From an uncultured delta proteobacterium (lineage in GTDB: Bacteria > RBG-13-61-14 > DRUE01), in assembly GCA_903930515.1 (NCBI GenBank), contig CAIYYW010000267.1:1-15752 (forward strand): 15,752 bases of DNA, in the 5' to 3' direction. This document shows, piece after piece, positions 7,668-14,504 of the stretch; position 1 is the first letter of the stretch, and each line of letters opens with the position of its first letter. The position numbers and the translations under genes are program-made. The notes beneath the pieces are model-generated. The model was not told where the DNA came from and ran no database searches. It was given only the letters and a program-made list of their open reading frames with translations.

Positions 7668-9818
7668 TCATCCCGCCCTTGCCAGGTGCAGGAACTTTCC
7701 GTATTTTTGGCGGATCTCTTTCCGGAGCGGGGCCAGGTCGGGCCGGTTGATGTTTCCGGTTTCGATCCATTGGAAGGCGTCGTTCCGTGCCGCGGATAGT
7801 TCCTTGAGGTCCCGGATCAGGTCCGCGAATCTGAACGGGGGCATCCCGCTCTGCGCGGTTCCGAGGAATTCTCCGGGCCCGCGCAGGCGCAGGTCGGTTT
7901 CCGAGATTTTGAAACCGTCGGTGGTTTCGGTCATCACCTTAAGCCGCTCCCGGGCCGGGTCGGTGAGGGGGGGATGCGCGACCAAAAAGCAGATCGCGGA
8001 TTTGTCGCTTCGGGCCACCCGTCCCCGGAGTTGATGAAGTTGGCTCAAGCCAAACCTCTCCGCGTGTTCAATCACCATCGCCGTGGCGTTGGCGACATCA
8101 ATCCCGACTTCAATCACGGTAGTCGCGATCAGGATTTGGATTTCGCAGACTCGGAATTTTTCCATCACCGCTTCCTTTTCCTCGGGCTTGAGCCTTCCGT
8201 GCAAAAGCCCGAGCCGATATTCCGGAAAGACTTGTCGGGAAAGCTCCTGGAATTTTTGGGTGGCGTCCTGCAGCTCCATCCGTTCCGACTCCTCCACCAG
8301 CGGATACACCACATAGGCCTGCTCGCCCTGTCCGACCCGCTTTTTCAGTTCGCGCCAGGCCGCGTTGACTTCGCGGGCCTTAAGCAGTTTGGTCTCAACC
8401 GGTTTTCTTCCCGGGGGCAACTGGTCCAGGATGGAGATGTCCAAATCTCCGAACGCGGTCATTGCCAGACTTCTCGGAATCGGGGTTGCGGTCATCACCA
8501 AAATATGCGGGGTCTCACCCTTGCCCTTGGCTTTGAGACGGGAACGCTCGGCCACTCCGAAGCGATGCTGCTCGTCAATGATGGCAAGACCTAGTTTGGC
8601 AAACTCCACCTTTTCCTGGATCAGGGCCTGGGTCCCGACCAGAAAAGAAAGCTCGCCGGTCCTTGCCTGGTTCAGAACTTTTTCCCGCTCTGGCCCGCGC
8701 ACGCCCGAAGTGAGCAGGGCGGAGGAGATGCCCATCTGGTCCAGCCCGCGATGGATATTGAGCCAATGCTGTTCCGCCAGCACCTCGCTGGGAGCCATCA
8801 TCGCGGCCTGCAAGCCGCCGGCAATGGCCCGGAGCGCGCAAAACAGCGCGATCACGGTCTTGCCCGAGCCGACATCGCCTTGGAGCAATCGGTGCATGGG
8901 CCGCGGCCGGGCCAGGTCATCCTCAATCTCAAGGAGCACCCGCTCCTGGGCAGCGGTCAATTGGAAATGCAGGAGCGACCTGAATTTTTGGATTTGAGCA
9001 TCGCCTCCTGAAATCGGTTTTGCCGGGCTTTCCGACAATCCCCTCCGGCTCAGGGCCAAAGCCATCTCCAGCACAAAAAATTCCTGGTAATAGAGCGAGC
9101 GATGCGCAAGTGTCCTATGCTCGTTGAGGGCGTGGAGATCCGCGTCCATCCCCGGGAAATGAAGGTTGTGGAGCGCGCCCTTGAGATCAAGCCAATGCCG
9201 CTGTTCCAAAAGCTCGGCCGGGACAAAATCAAGGAGCTGGTCCAGGTTGAGCGAAAGCGCCTGGTTGGTGAGCGCCCGGAAAGTTTTTTGTGAAAATCCC
9301 TCGGGCAAAGAATAGATCGGCACGATCCGTCCGAAGCTGAGGGAATCCAGCTCTTCCCCCTCTTCCAATACTTCCAGCTCCGGATGATCCATTTCCAGAA
9401 GGTCTCCGTATTCGCGGACGGTCTGGCTCGCAACCACCACCCTGCCCTTCTGGATTTTTTGTTGCAGATAATTCCCGGGCAGATGAAACCATTTCAAGGT
9501 GAGCGCGCCGGTGCCGTCGTCAATCACGGCCTGAAAAGCCTGTCTCCGCCATCTCCCGCTTTTGGAAACCGCGATCACCTTGCCGGTGGTCACGGCTTTG
9601 ATTCCGGGCCGGAGCCTGGAGATCTGGGTGGTCTCGCGCCGATCCTCATAGCGGAAGGGCAGATGGTAGATCAAGTCCTGGATGGAGCCGATCCCTTTTT
9701 GCAGGAGCCTTTCGCCCAAGCGGGGCCCGACCCCTTTCAAATAACGAGCGGAATCCTTCAAGCCCGGCTGATATTTATCCGCGGATTTAGGGGACGGAAG
9801 GGTTGGCTCGGGGATCAT
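7668..9818 (-). CDS. recG: ATP-dependent DNA helicase RecG
   Basis: 716 aa, close to the family norm. RecG reverses stalled replication forks and migrates branched DNA. Domains in order: an N-terminal region with a helix-hairpin-helix-like stretch (YLKGVGPRLGERLLQKG), the OB-fold wedge domain (about 65-170), helicase domain 1 with Walker A GDVGSGKT at 314-321, motif Ia PSEVLAEQH and the DEQH box at 415-418, TATPIPRSLAM, then helicase domain 2 with GLLHGRLKPEEKE, ATTVIEVGIDV and QLRGRVARS, and the C-terminal TRG region (FKISETDLRLRGPGEFLGTAQSG). Residues 664-680 are encoded by one copy of a 50-bp repeat; the protein runs intact through it to a normal-looking end. It is divergent from the Crp/Fnr gene. 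Confidence 0.98.
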   Translation of the reverse strand: MIPEPTLPSPKSADKYQPGLKDSARYLKGVGPRLGERLLQKGIGSIQDLIYHLPFRYEDRRETTQISRLRPGIKAVTTGKVIAVSKSGRWRRQAFQAVIDDGTGALTLKWFHLPGNYLQQKIQKGRVVVASQTVREYGDLLEMDHPELEVLEEGEELDSLSFGRIVPIYSLPEGFSQKTFRALTNQALSLNLDQLLDFVPAELLEQRHWLDLKGALHNLHFPGMDADLHALNEHRTLAHRSLYYQEFFVLEMALALSRRGLSESPAKPISGGDAQIQKFRSLLHFQLTAAQERVLLEIEDDLARPRPMHRLLQGDVGSGKTVIALFCALRAIAGGLQAAMMAPSEVLAEQHWLNIHRGLDQMGISSALLTSGVRGPEREKVLNQARTGELSFLVGTQALIQEKVEFAKLGLAIIDEQHRFGVAERSRLKAKGKGETPHILVMTATPIPRSLAMTAFGDLDISILDQLPPGRKPVETKLLKAREVNAAWRELKKRVGQGEQAYVVYPLVEESERMELQDATQKFQELSRQVFPEYRLGLLHGRLKPEEKEAVMEKFRVCEIQILIATTVIEVGIDVANATAMVIEHAERFGLSQLHQLRGRVARSDKSAICFLVAHPPLTDPARERLKVMTETTDGFKISETDLRLRGPGEFLGTAQSGMPPFRFADLIRDLKELSAARNDAFQWIETGNINRPDLAPLRKEIRQKYGKFLHLARAG
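7779..7828 (-). repeat. 50-bp direct repeat, copy 2: within recG
   Basis: This is the native copy, since ADLIRDLKELSAARND fits the C-terminal consensus of RecG proteins. Its partner is at 7036-7085 in the same orientation, 743 bp away. The two copies enclose hicBA and the last 36 codons of recG. Confidence 0.95.
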
Positions 9819-9826
9819 TTCCGATG

Positions 9827-9835
9827 ATTTTAGCA
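9827..9835 (-). promoter_or_regulatory. Possible extended -10 promoter of recG, leaderless layout
   Basis: On the minus strand the bases read TGCTAAAAT, an extended -10 (TGnTAAAAT). TTGGGC lies 17 bp upstream as a poor -35. Initiation about 7 nt downstream falls near 9820, only two bases before the recG ATG (9818-9816), leaving no room for a Shine-Dalgarno in the mRNA. Confidence 0.4.
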
Positions 9836-9904
9836 GAAATTTTCGGCCCGCCCAAAACCGGCTCCGGAAAAAAGGCTGGGCGCGGTTTTTCGCGGGACAA
9901 GGAT

Positions 9905-9933
9905 TTGACTTGTTTTTAAAAATTGTCTATCTA
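9905..9933 (+). promoter_or_regulatory. Likely promoter of the Crp/Fnr-family gene
   Basis: TTGACT (9905-9910), 17 bp of AT-rich spacer, TATCTA (9928-9933). Predicted initiation near 9940 gives a leader of about 63 nt. I looked for an FNR-type (TTGAT-N4-ATCAA) or CRP-type (TGTGA-N6-TCACA) palindrome in 9819-10002 and found none, so autoregulation is not evident. Confidence 0.45.
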
Positions 9934-10002
9934 TTAGGTAGCAGGCAGCGCATTTTGCGGCTTGGGCATAAAATAAAAAGCAAGGGGATTTGAGGTTGGT
10001 TG

Positions 10003-10686
10003 ATGAAAGAGATTCTTGAGCAACTGAGCGATACTTTTCCTTTTTCCGTCCTGTCCAAGCGCGAACTGGAAATCATCGCCGAGGATGCCGGCGAACTGGA
10101 CCTTTCCAACAGCGAGAGCTTGTTCCAGGTCGGCAGCCCAAGCGACGCCTATTACCTGGTGCTTTCCGGCGGTCTCAAATTGATCCGTAACAACCCGGGC
10201 AAGGGGAGGCTGATCCTGGAAATTTTCGGCCCGGGCGAACTGGTGGTGGAAGACGGTTTTTCCCGGAACACCTCCCACTCTTCTGAGGCGGCTCCGATCG
10301 GCGCGGTGAAAGTCCTCAAGATCAGCCACAAGGTTATGAACAAGATTTTCGATTCCAACAGCAAGTTTTTGCTCTCCTGGATGGAAATGATCGCGAAATG
10401 GCTTGACTATTACCAGGGACGGCTGGCGTCAATGGTGTTCCTGGATGTGGAGAAGAGGTTGGCAGGGGCGCTGCTTTCGCTCTGCCGCAAGTTCGGCAAG
10501 AAGGATCAAAAGGGAACGATGATCGCGGTGAAGGTCACCCACCAGGATCTATCCGAGTATATCGCGGCCAGCCGCGAGACTGTGAGCCTGGCGCTCGGGG
10601 ATTTGAAAAAGAAAAAATTGCTCCAGTCCAATATGCGCTGGCTGGTGATCCCGGATTTGAAGGCGCTCCGGAAACGCGCGGAATAA
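10003..10686 (+). CDS. Crp/Fnr-family transcriptional regulator
   Basis: 227 aa, counting from ATG 10003; a TTG directly before it (10000) is possible but GAGG at 9992-9995 is best spaced for the ATG. The N-terminal cyclic-nucleotide-type beta-barrel shows LFQVGSPSDAYYLVLSGGLKLI and FGPGELVVEDGF (about 75-87). A long dimer helix follows, and the C-terminus is a winged helix with THQDLSEYIAASRETVSLALGDLKKKKLL at 179-207; SRETVS is the recognition helix of the family. The phosphate-binding Arg-Ser/Thr-Ala of true cAMP receptors is not seen after GEL (the region reads SRNTSHSSEAAPIG), and there is no N-terminal cysteine cluster as in FNR. The ligand is therefore unknown. Targets cannot be told. 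Confidence 0.93.
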   Translation: MKEILEQLSDTFPFSVLSKRELEIIAEDAGELDLSNSESLFQVGSPSDAYYLVLSGGLKLIRNNPGKGRLILEIFGPGELVVEDGFSRNTSHSSEAAPIGAVKVLKISHKVMNKIFDSNSKFLLSWMEMIAKWLDYYQGRLASMVFLDVEKRLAGALLSLCRKFGKKDQKGTMIAVKVTHQDLSEYIAASRETVSLALGDLKKKKLLQSNMRWLVIPDLKALRKRAE

Positions 10687-10689
10687 ATT

Positions 10690-10742
10690 GGGGATTCGGG
10701 ATTCGCCAATTCCCAATTTCAAACCCGCAACTCCCAATCCCC
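10690..10742. repeat. Imperfect inverted repeat with GGGATTCGGGATT-like units
   Basis: GGGGATTCGGGA (10690-10701) can pair with TCCCAATCCCC (10732-10742) with one bulged base. The roughly 30-nt loop contains further related units (CCAATTCCCAATTTC). There is no T-run, so it is not a standard terminator. It may be an intergenic repeat of the REP type or a weak end for the upstream transcript. Nothing else occupies this gap except the xerD promoter. Confidence 0.4.
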
Positions 10743-10772
10743 TGCTTCTTTCAATCATTCCCGAACCTGGTT

Positions 10773-10778
10773 TATAAT
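10773..10778 (+). promoter_or_regulatory. Consensus -10 box placed for a leaderless xerD transcript
   Basis: A perfect TATAAT lies immediately before the first in-frame ATG (10780). TTCAAT, 17 bp upstream, is a weak -35. Initiation 7 nt after the box falls at 10785, next to the second ATG at 10786, so the mRNA would begin at the start codon. No Shine-Dalgarno precedes either ATG. Confidence 0.45.
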
Positions 10779-10785
10779 AATGGTG

Positions 10786-11679
10786 ATGGACGCGGTGGCG
10801 CGATTTTGGGAACATCTTCGGGTGGAACAGGGGATGAGCCGTAACACCCTCTCTTCTTATCAACGCGAGCTTTGCCGTTTCCAGGAATGGCTCCCGAATA
10901 AAGATTGGGCCGCGGTCAAGCCCGACGAGATCCGGGAATACCTGGCGGGGTTGCGTCGGGAGGGAATCGGGGCGCGCTCGGCATACCATAACCTGGCGGT
11001 GATCCGTCGCTTCTACCGTTTTTTATTGGAGGAGGAGTTGGTGGATGCGAACCCATCGGAGCTGGTGGAGTTCCCCAAATTAGATGAGCCGCTCCCGGAA
11101 TGGCTGAGCCGGGACGACGCGAAAAAAATGCTGAACGCGGTCAAGGACGACACTCGGGAAGGGATCCGGAATCGGGCGATCCTGGAACTGCTTTACGGAT
11201 GCGGCTTACGGGTGAGCGAACTGACCGGTCTGCGGCTGGACCATCTGCATTTTGAGTTGGGGTATATCGTCGCCCTGGGCAAGGGCAAAAAGGAGCGGGC
11301 CATTCCGATCAACGATCTGGCGAAAGCGGCTTTGCAAAAATACCTGCATGAGAGCAGAGGCTTTTACGACAAGAGCCGGAGCAGTCTGTATTTGTTCCTC
11401 AACCGCCAGGGCAAGCGATTGAGCCGGCAATCGGTTTTCAATCTGGTCAAGAGGACCGCGCTCCAGGCGGGGTTCAGGGGCACAATCTCTCCGCATACCT
11501 TCCGCCATTCCTTTGCCACCCATTTGCTGGAGGGGGGCGCCAATCTGCGGGCGGTGCAACTGATGCTCGGTCATTCCGATATTTCCACCACGGAAATTTA
11601 CACCCACCTGGACCGGGTGCGTTTGCGGAAGGAATATGACGAGAAGCATCCCCGGTCTCGGATAAGGAGCGGCAAATGA
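10786..11679 (+). CDS. xerD: Tyrosine site-specific recombinase, XerD-like
   Basis: 297 aa from ATG 10786 (299 aa if ATG 10780 is used). Family knowledge: XerC/XerD resolve chromosome dimers at dif during division. The N-terminal SAM-like domain reads FWEHLRVEQGMSRNTLSSYQREL. The catalytic domain has all expected residues, numbered from 10780: Arg144 in GCGLRVSEL, a Lys in GKGKKERAIPI, His239 and Arg242 in SPHTFRHSFATHLLEGG, His265 in LGHSDISTTEIYTH, and the nucleophile Tyr274. The ending KHPRS and the HSD-STT-IYTH wording favour XerD over XerC. I prefer 10786 because the -10 box would start the mRNA there. The stop overlaps the DUF1232 gene by 4 nt. It is a housekeeping gene, not evidence of a mobile element. 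Confidence 0.93.
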   Translation: MDAVARFWEHLRVEQGMSRNTLSSYQRELCRFQEWLPNKDWAAVKPDEIREYLAGLRREGIGARSAYHNLAVIRRFYRFLLEEELVDANPSELVEFPKLDEPLPEWLSRDDAKKMLNAVKDDTREGIRNRAILELLYGCGLRVSELTGLRLDHLHFELGYIVALGKGKKERAIPINDLAKAALQKYLHESRGFYDKSRSSLYLFLNRQGKRLSRQSVFNLVKRTALQAGFRGTISPHTFRHSFATHLLEGGANLRAVQLMLGHSDISTTEIYTHLDRVRLRKEYDEKHPRSRIRSGK

Positions 11680-12149
11680 AAAAAGAGGAAATCGGGGGAG
11701 TGGAGCATATAGATTTTTACCGGAATCTGCGGGACCGCATCCATAGCTTTGCGAAGCAGAAGGGCAAGGGCTATCAATACCTGGAATACCTTTTGCTGGC
11801 GCCGGACTTTTTTTATCTGCTGGTCCGGCTGATGCTGGATAAGCGGGTGCCGATCAAGGCCAAGGCCAAGATCGGGATCGTGGTGATCTACTTCCTTTCC
11901 CCCTTTGACATCATCCCGGAGGCCCTGCTCGGCCCGATCGGGTTCGCCGACGACCTGGTGCTGGCGGTCTGGACCATCAATAGCCTGATGCGCTCGGTGG
12001 ACCGGGAAGTGCTTTTGGAGCATTGGCCGGCGGAGCAGAATTTATTTATCACAATGGAAAAAATCATGGCCGCCTCTGATAATTGGCTGAACAAGGGGCC
12101 ATATCAGAAGCTGAAGAAATTTTTCCGGGAAAAGGTTCTGGGCCGCTGA
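11676..12149 (+). CDS. DUF1232 (YkvA-type) small membrane protein
   Basis: 157 aa, starting in an ATGA overlap with xerD, with GGAG 6-10 nt upstream inside the xerD end. The middle holds the DUF1232 signature: AKIGIVVIYFLSPFDIIPEALLGPIGFADDLVLAV, that is, a hydrophobic helix, SPFDIIPE, and an FADDLVLA helix. This gives one or two membrane-embedded helices flanked by charged soluble ends. No biochemical function is known for the family. The 4-nt overlap indicates co-translation with the recombinase. Its stop is 1 nt from the stop of the convergent SAM hydrolase gene, so the two transcripts must overlap or end inside each other. Confidence 0.88.
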   Translation: MKKEEIGGVEHIDFYRNLRDRIHSFAKQKGKGYQYLEYLLLAPDFFYLLVRLMLDKRVPIKAKAKIGIVVIYFLSPFDIIPEALLGPIGFADDLVLAVWTINSLMRSVDREVLLEHWPAEQNLFITMEKIMAASDNWLNKGPYQKLKKFFREKVLGR

Positions 12150-12150
12150 C

Positions 12151-12936
12151 TCATCCGTCCGCGTTTGACAATTCCACCGCCTGCCCCACCCCGGCCTTGA
12201 GCCGGTGAGCGGCGCTGTCCCTTGCCAGGGATATTTCCAGGTGGCCGGCGCTGCCGATGATGGCGAGCAAGGTCCCGGCCGGGGCGTCATAGGAGTTGGA
12301 AATTCCCGAGATCGCCTTTCCCATAATCCGGATCAGGGGTTTTTCCGGAAGCTGTTCCTTTGAGATGTTGGTGATCAGATTCCCGAACCGGTCAATATGG
12401 ATGACCTGGCCGAGGATGCGGCCGGGTTGTATTTCCGGTTGGGGACGCGGGAGCCGGACGGCATCCGGGATCGCCTCTCCCAACTGTTCCGGGCGCTTCC
12501 CCTTGGCCAAGTGCGCCGCGCAGGGGGCGAAGATGTCTCTTCCGTGAAAGGTCTGGCTGATGTGGTTGAGAAAAAATCCCGGCCGGTTGAGATGGAATAT
12601 TTTTGCCTCCGGGGAGATGAAATCGGTGAGCAGACCGTTGTCCGGCGCGATCAGGAATTGTTCGCGGGCCTGAACCAGGATCGGCCTTCGGGAGGTTCCC
12701 ACCCCCGGGTCCACCACGGCCAGATGCACGGTTCCTTCCGGGAAATACGGGACCGAGGTCTTCAGCAGGTATCCGGCCTGCTGGATATCCTGCGGGTCCA
12801 GGTTGTGCGAGATGTCCACCAGCCGTGCCTTTGGGAAAAGGGAAAGGATTACTCCCTTGATAATCCCGATATAGGCGTCGGCCAGTCCGAAGTCGGAGGT
12901 GAGGGTGATGATCCCGGAGCGGGTCAGGGTTTCCAT
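12151..12936 (-). CDS. SAM hydroxide adenosyltransferase (DUF62, SAM hydrolase)
   Basis: 261 aa. Family knowledge: these enzymes split S-adenosylmethionine with water (hydroxide) into adenosine and L-methionine, as trimers, and are related to the fluorinase and chlorinase. Visible: LTSDFGLADAYIGIIKGVI at 12-30 (Asp15, Asp20), VVDPGVGTSRR with Asp76 and Arg83, APDNGLLT with Asp99-Asn100, and TFHGRDIFAP with His131. The Asp76, Arg83 and His131 set corresponds to the Asp-Arg-His triad that activates water. The C-terminal beta-barrel includes GQVIHIDRFGNLITNI. I took ATG 12936 because the fold begins just after it; the frame is open further upstream but only over the exonuclease gene. It overlaps the exonuclease stop by 13 nt, so translation is probably coupled. 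Confidence 0.93.
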   Translation of the reverse strand: METLTRSGIITLTSDFGLADAYIGIIKGVILSLFPKARLVDISHNLDPQDIQQAGYLLKTSVPYFPEGTVHLAVVDPGVGTSRRPILVQAREQFLIAPDNGLLTDFISPEAKIFHLNRPGFFLNHISQTFHGRDIFAPCAAHLAKGKRPEQLGEAIPDAVRLPRPQPEIQPGRILGQVIHIDRFGNLITNISKEQLPEKPLIRIMGKAISGISNSYDAPAGTLLAIIGSAGHLEISLARDSAAHRLKAGVGQAVELSNADG

Positions 12937-13634
12937 AAGCGCCTGGCTTTCTTGATCGGCATATACTCCAGTTGCTTGAGTTCGGCCAGGGTGCGAACCC
13001 CGATTTTTTGCGCCAACTCCAAGAGCGAGAGAAAAACCTTGCCGCACACCCAGGCGTCCCCCAGGGCGCGGTGCCGGCTGGAGGGTCCGGTGGCTCGTCC
13101 GAACTCCTGCTCGAAATACCAGGCGAGGTGGTCCAGGGAATGGCCGGGCGAATCAAAGACCAACCGGCGGCTGAGCCGGACGGTGCAGAGGCTGGGCATT
13201 TCCAAGGTCTTGATCCCCAGCCGTTTGGCTTCCCAGTCCACGAACGCGCGGTCAAAGGCCGCGGAATGTGCCACAAAGATCCCGCTCTTGAGATGAGAGA
13301 AGAGCCAGGGAAAAACTTCCGCGGATTTGGGCGCCGCGTAAATCATCTGGTTGCTGATCCCGGTGAGCTTCTGGATCCAATAGGGGATCGAACATTCCGG
13401 GTTGACCAGGGTATGGATCACCCGCCGCATCTCCCCTTCCCGAACCTTGATCGCGGCGATTTCTATGATCCGATGATCGCTGGCGTTCCCGCCGGTGGTT
13501 TCAACATCCACCACCCAGAATGGGACCTGCTCAAAGGGAAGGTTTTCCATCTCCGTAAAATCCATCCGGTCCCGGGAGATCCGGGATTCAATCAAGCCGC
13601 GCAGTTCAATGATTTTGGAATCGGATTTGCTCAT
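12924..13634 (-). CDS. DEDDh 3'-5' exonuclease (DnaQ/PolC epsilon-like)
   Basis: 236 aa from ATG 13634, which forms an ATGA overlap with the anti-sigma stop; the open frame extends further upstream, but only across that gene. The exonuclease fold carries the DEDDh residues: VVDVETTG with Asp43 and Glu45, Asp128 in VAHSAAFDRAF, and His188 with Asp193 in SRHRALGDA. The usual His-Asn of the second motif is His-Ser here. Related stand-alone proteins are annotated as DNA polymerase III epsilon-like and trim DNA 3' ends or RNA. There is no UvrC-like or helicase fusion domain. A basic C-terminus (PIKKARRLWKP) ends the protein. As third gene after a sigma/anti-sigma pair, it may be made under the same stress control. 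Confidence 0.92.
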   Translation of the reverse strand: MSKSDSKIIELRGLIESRISRDRMDFTEMENLPFEQVPFWVVDVETTGGNASDHRIIEIAAIKVREGEMRRVIHTLVNPECSIPYWIQKLTGISNQMIYAAPKSAEVFPWLFSHLKSGIFVAHSAAFDRAFVDWEAKRLGIKTLEMPSLCTVRLSRRLVFDSPGHSLDHLAWYFEQEFGRATGPSSRHRALGDAWVCGKVFLSLLELAQKIGVRTLAELKQLEYMPIKKARRLWKP

Positions 13635-13876
13635 AGGCTGGATGGTAATTTGGATTGCAGATATTGCCGGAGCCGGATCGCCATATCCTTGGGGGGGGCC
13701 ACCTGGTTGACCTTTTGTAAAATAAAAATGGTCTTGACATAGCTTTCCATCAAGGCCTCGCACAACGGGCATTTTTCCAGATGATCCTTGACCAGGGCAT
13801 GCTGGACCTGGTCCAGGTCTCCGTCCACAAAATCAATCAGGCAGTTGGAAAATTGATCGCAGCCGATTTCAGCCAT
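13631..13876 (-). CDS. Soluble zinc-binding anti-sigma factor (zf-HC2/ZAS)
   Basis: 81 aa. Residues 6-39 follow the anti-sigma zinc-finger plan: an early Cys (Cys6 or Cys12), LIDFVDGDLD, then His32-x3-Cys36-x2-Cys39 in KDHLEKCPLC. There is no membrane segment, so it stays in the cytoplasm, like RsrA and ChrR rather than like RseA. Members of this kind hold an ECF sigma factor inactive and release it when the thiols or the metal change. It starts 2 nt after the sigma factor stop codon, with AAGGGG formed by the last sigma codons, which supports making the pair in equal amounts. The partner is presumably the sigma factor just upstream. Confidence 0.85.
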   Translation of the reverse strand: MAEIGCDQFSNCLIDFVDGDLDQVQHALVKDHLEKCPLCEALMESYVKTIFILQKVNQVAPPKDMAIRLRQYLQSKLPSSL

Positions 13877-13878
13877 CT

Positions 13879-14475
13879 TTATTCCCCTTCATATAGTTGC
13901 CGATAGAATTCCTCCAGGCGCTTCCGCAAAAATAGCCGCGCCCGATGCAGCCGGCTCTTGACCGCGGCCGGACTCAACTCCAACAGTTTCCCCACTTCCT
14001 CCGTGCTCAAGCCGTCAATGTCCCGCAAAGTAACCACTATTTTAAACTCATCCGGCAATTTTTCCATCGCATCCGTAATAACCCCGATCGCTTCCTCGCT
14101 CAACAACTCGTCATCCGGACGCCGGGCCCAGTCCGTGGCGCCGGCCTTTGCGCTTTCCTGGTCAAGCAACCTTTCCACTTCCTCCAAGGACATCACCTCG
14201 GTGCCCTTCTTCTCCCGGATTTTCATAAAGGTGGTGTTGATCGCGACCCGGTAGAGCCAGGAGGAAAAAGATGATTCGCCCTTGAAGGTGTGGAGCTTCC
14301 GGAAGATTCGGAGGAACACTTCCTGGATCACTTCCTCGGCGTCCTGGGGGTTTCTCAGGATCCCGAAGGCGAGCCGATACACGCGGGTTTGATACCTTTG
14401 CAGAAATTGGTCAATCACCTCCTGGTTTCCCTGGTGAAAAAGCGCCACCAACTCCTGGTCGGATAAATCCGACAT
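13879..14475 (-). CDS. ECF RNA polymerase sigma factor (RpoE/SigW-like)
   Basis: 198 aa from ATG 14475. Region 2 spans about 5-90: DQELVALFHQGNQEVIDQFLQRY, then DAEEVIQEVFLRIFRKL and SSFSSWLYRVAINT, which bind core polymerase and melt the -10. Region 4 spans about 137-187: LPDEFKIVVTLRDIDGLSTEEVGKLLELSPAAVKSRLHRAR, with the -35-reading helix. There is no region 3, as expected for the group. An upstream ATG at 14550 would add 25 residues and overlap the lipoprotein gene; region 2 begins only after 14475, so the shorter form is preferred. Its own ribosome site is weak, and the gap to the lipoprotein stop is 29 nt, so it is likely read from the lipoprotein promoter. No ECF-type self-promoter (GGAAC-type) was seen. 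Confidence 0.93.
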   Translation of the reverse strand: MSDLSDQELVALFHQGNQEVIDQFLQRYQTRVYRLAFGILRNPQDAEEVIQEVFLRIFRKLHTFKGESSFSSWLYRVAINTTFMKIREKKGTEVMSLEEVERLLDQESAKAGATDWARRPDDELLSEEAIGVITDAMEKLPDEFKIVVTLRDIDGLSTEEVGKLLELSPAAVKSRLHRARLFLRKRLEEFYRQLYEGE

Positions 14476-14504
14476 CTCGGTTTTTGGTTCATTGCCGAGA
14501 TGGC

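Noticed and set aside
7974-8997. Open frames on the plus strand opposite recG
   Set aside because: They are antisense to the conserved helicase domains and show no family features.
12937-13047. Longer start for the SAM hydrolase
   Set aside because: The extra 37 residues have no family match and lie over the exonuclease end; the conserved fold begins right after Met at 12936.
12397-13296. Long open frame on the plus strand (299 codons) opposite the SAM hydrolase and exonuclease genes
   Set aside because: It lies wholly antisense to two genes with clear catalytic motifs, shows no recognisable domain and has composition expected of a shadow in G+C-rich DNA.
13635-13772. Longer start for the exonuclease
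   Set aside because: The extra 46 residues are a shifted-frame reading of the anti-sigma gene; ATG 13634 gives a standard ATGA junction.
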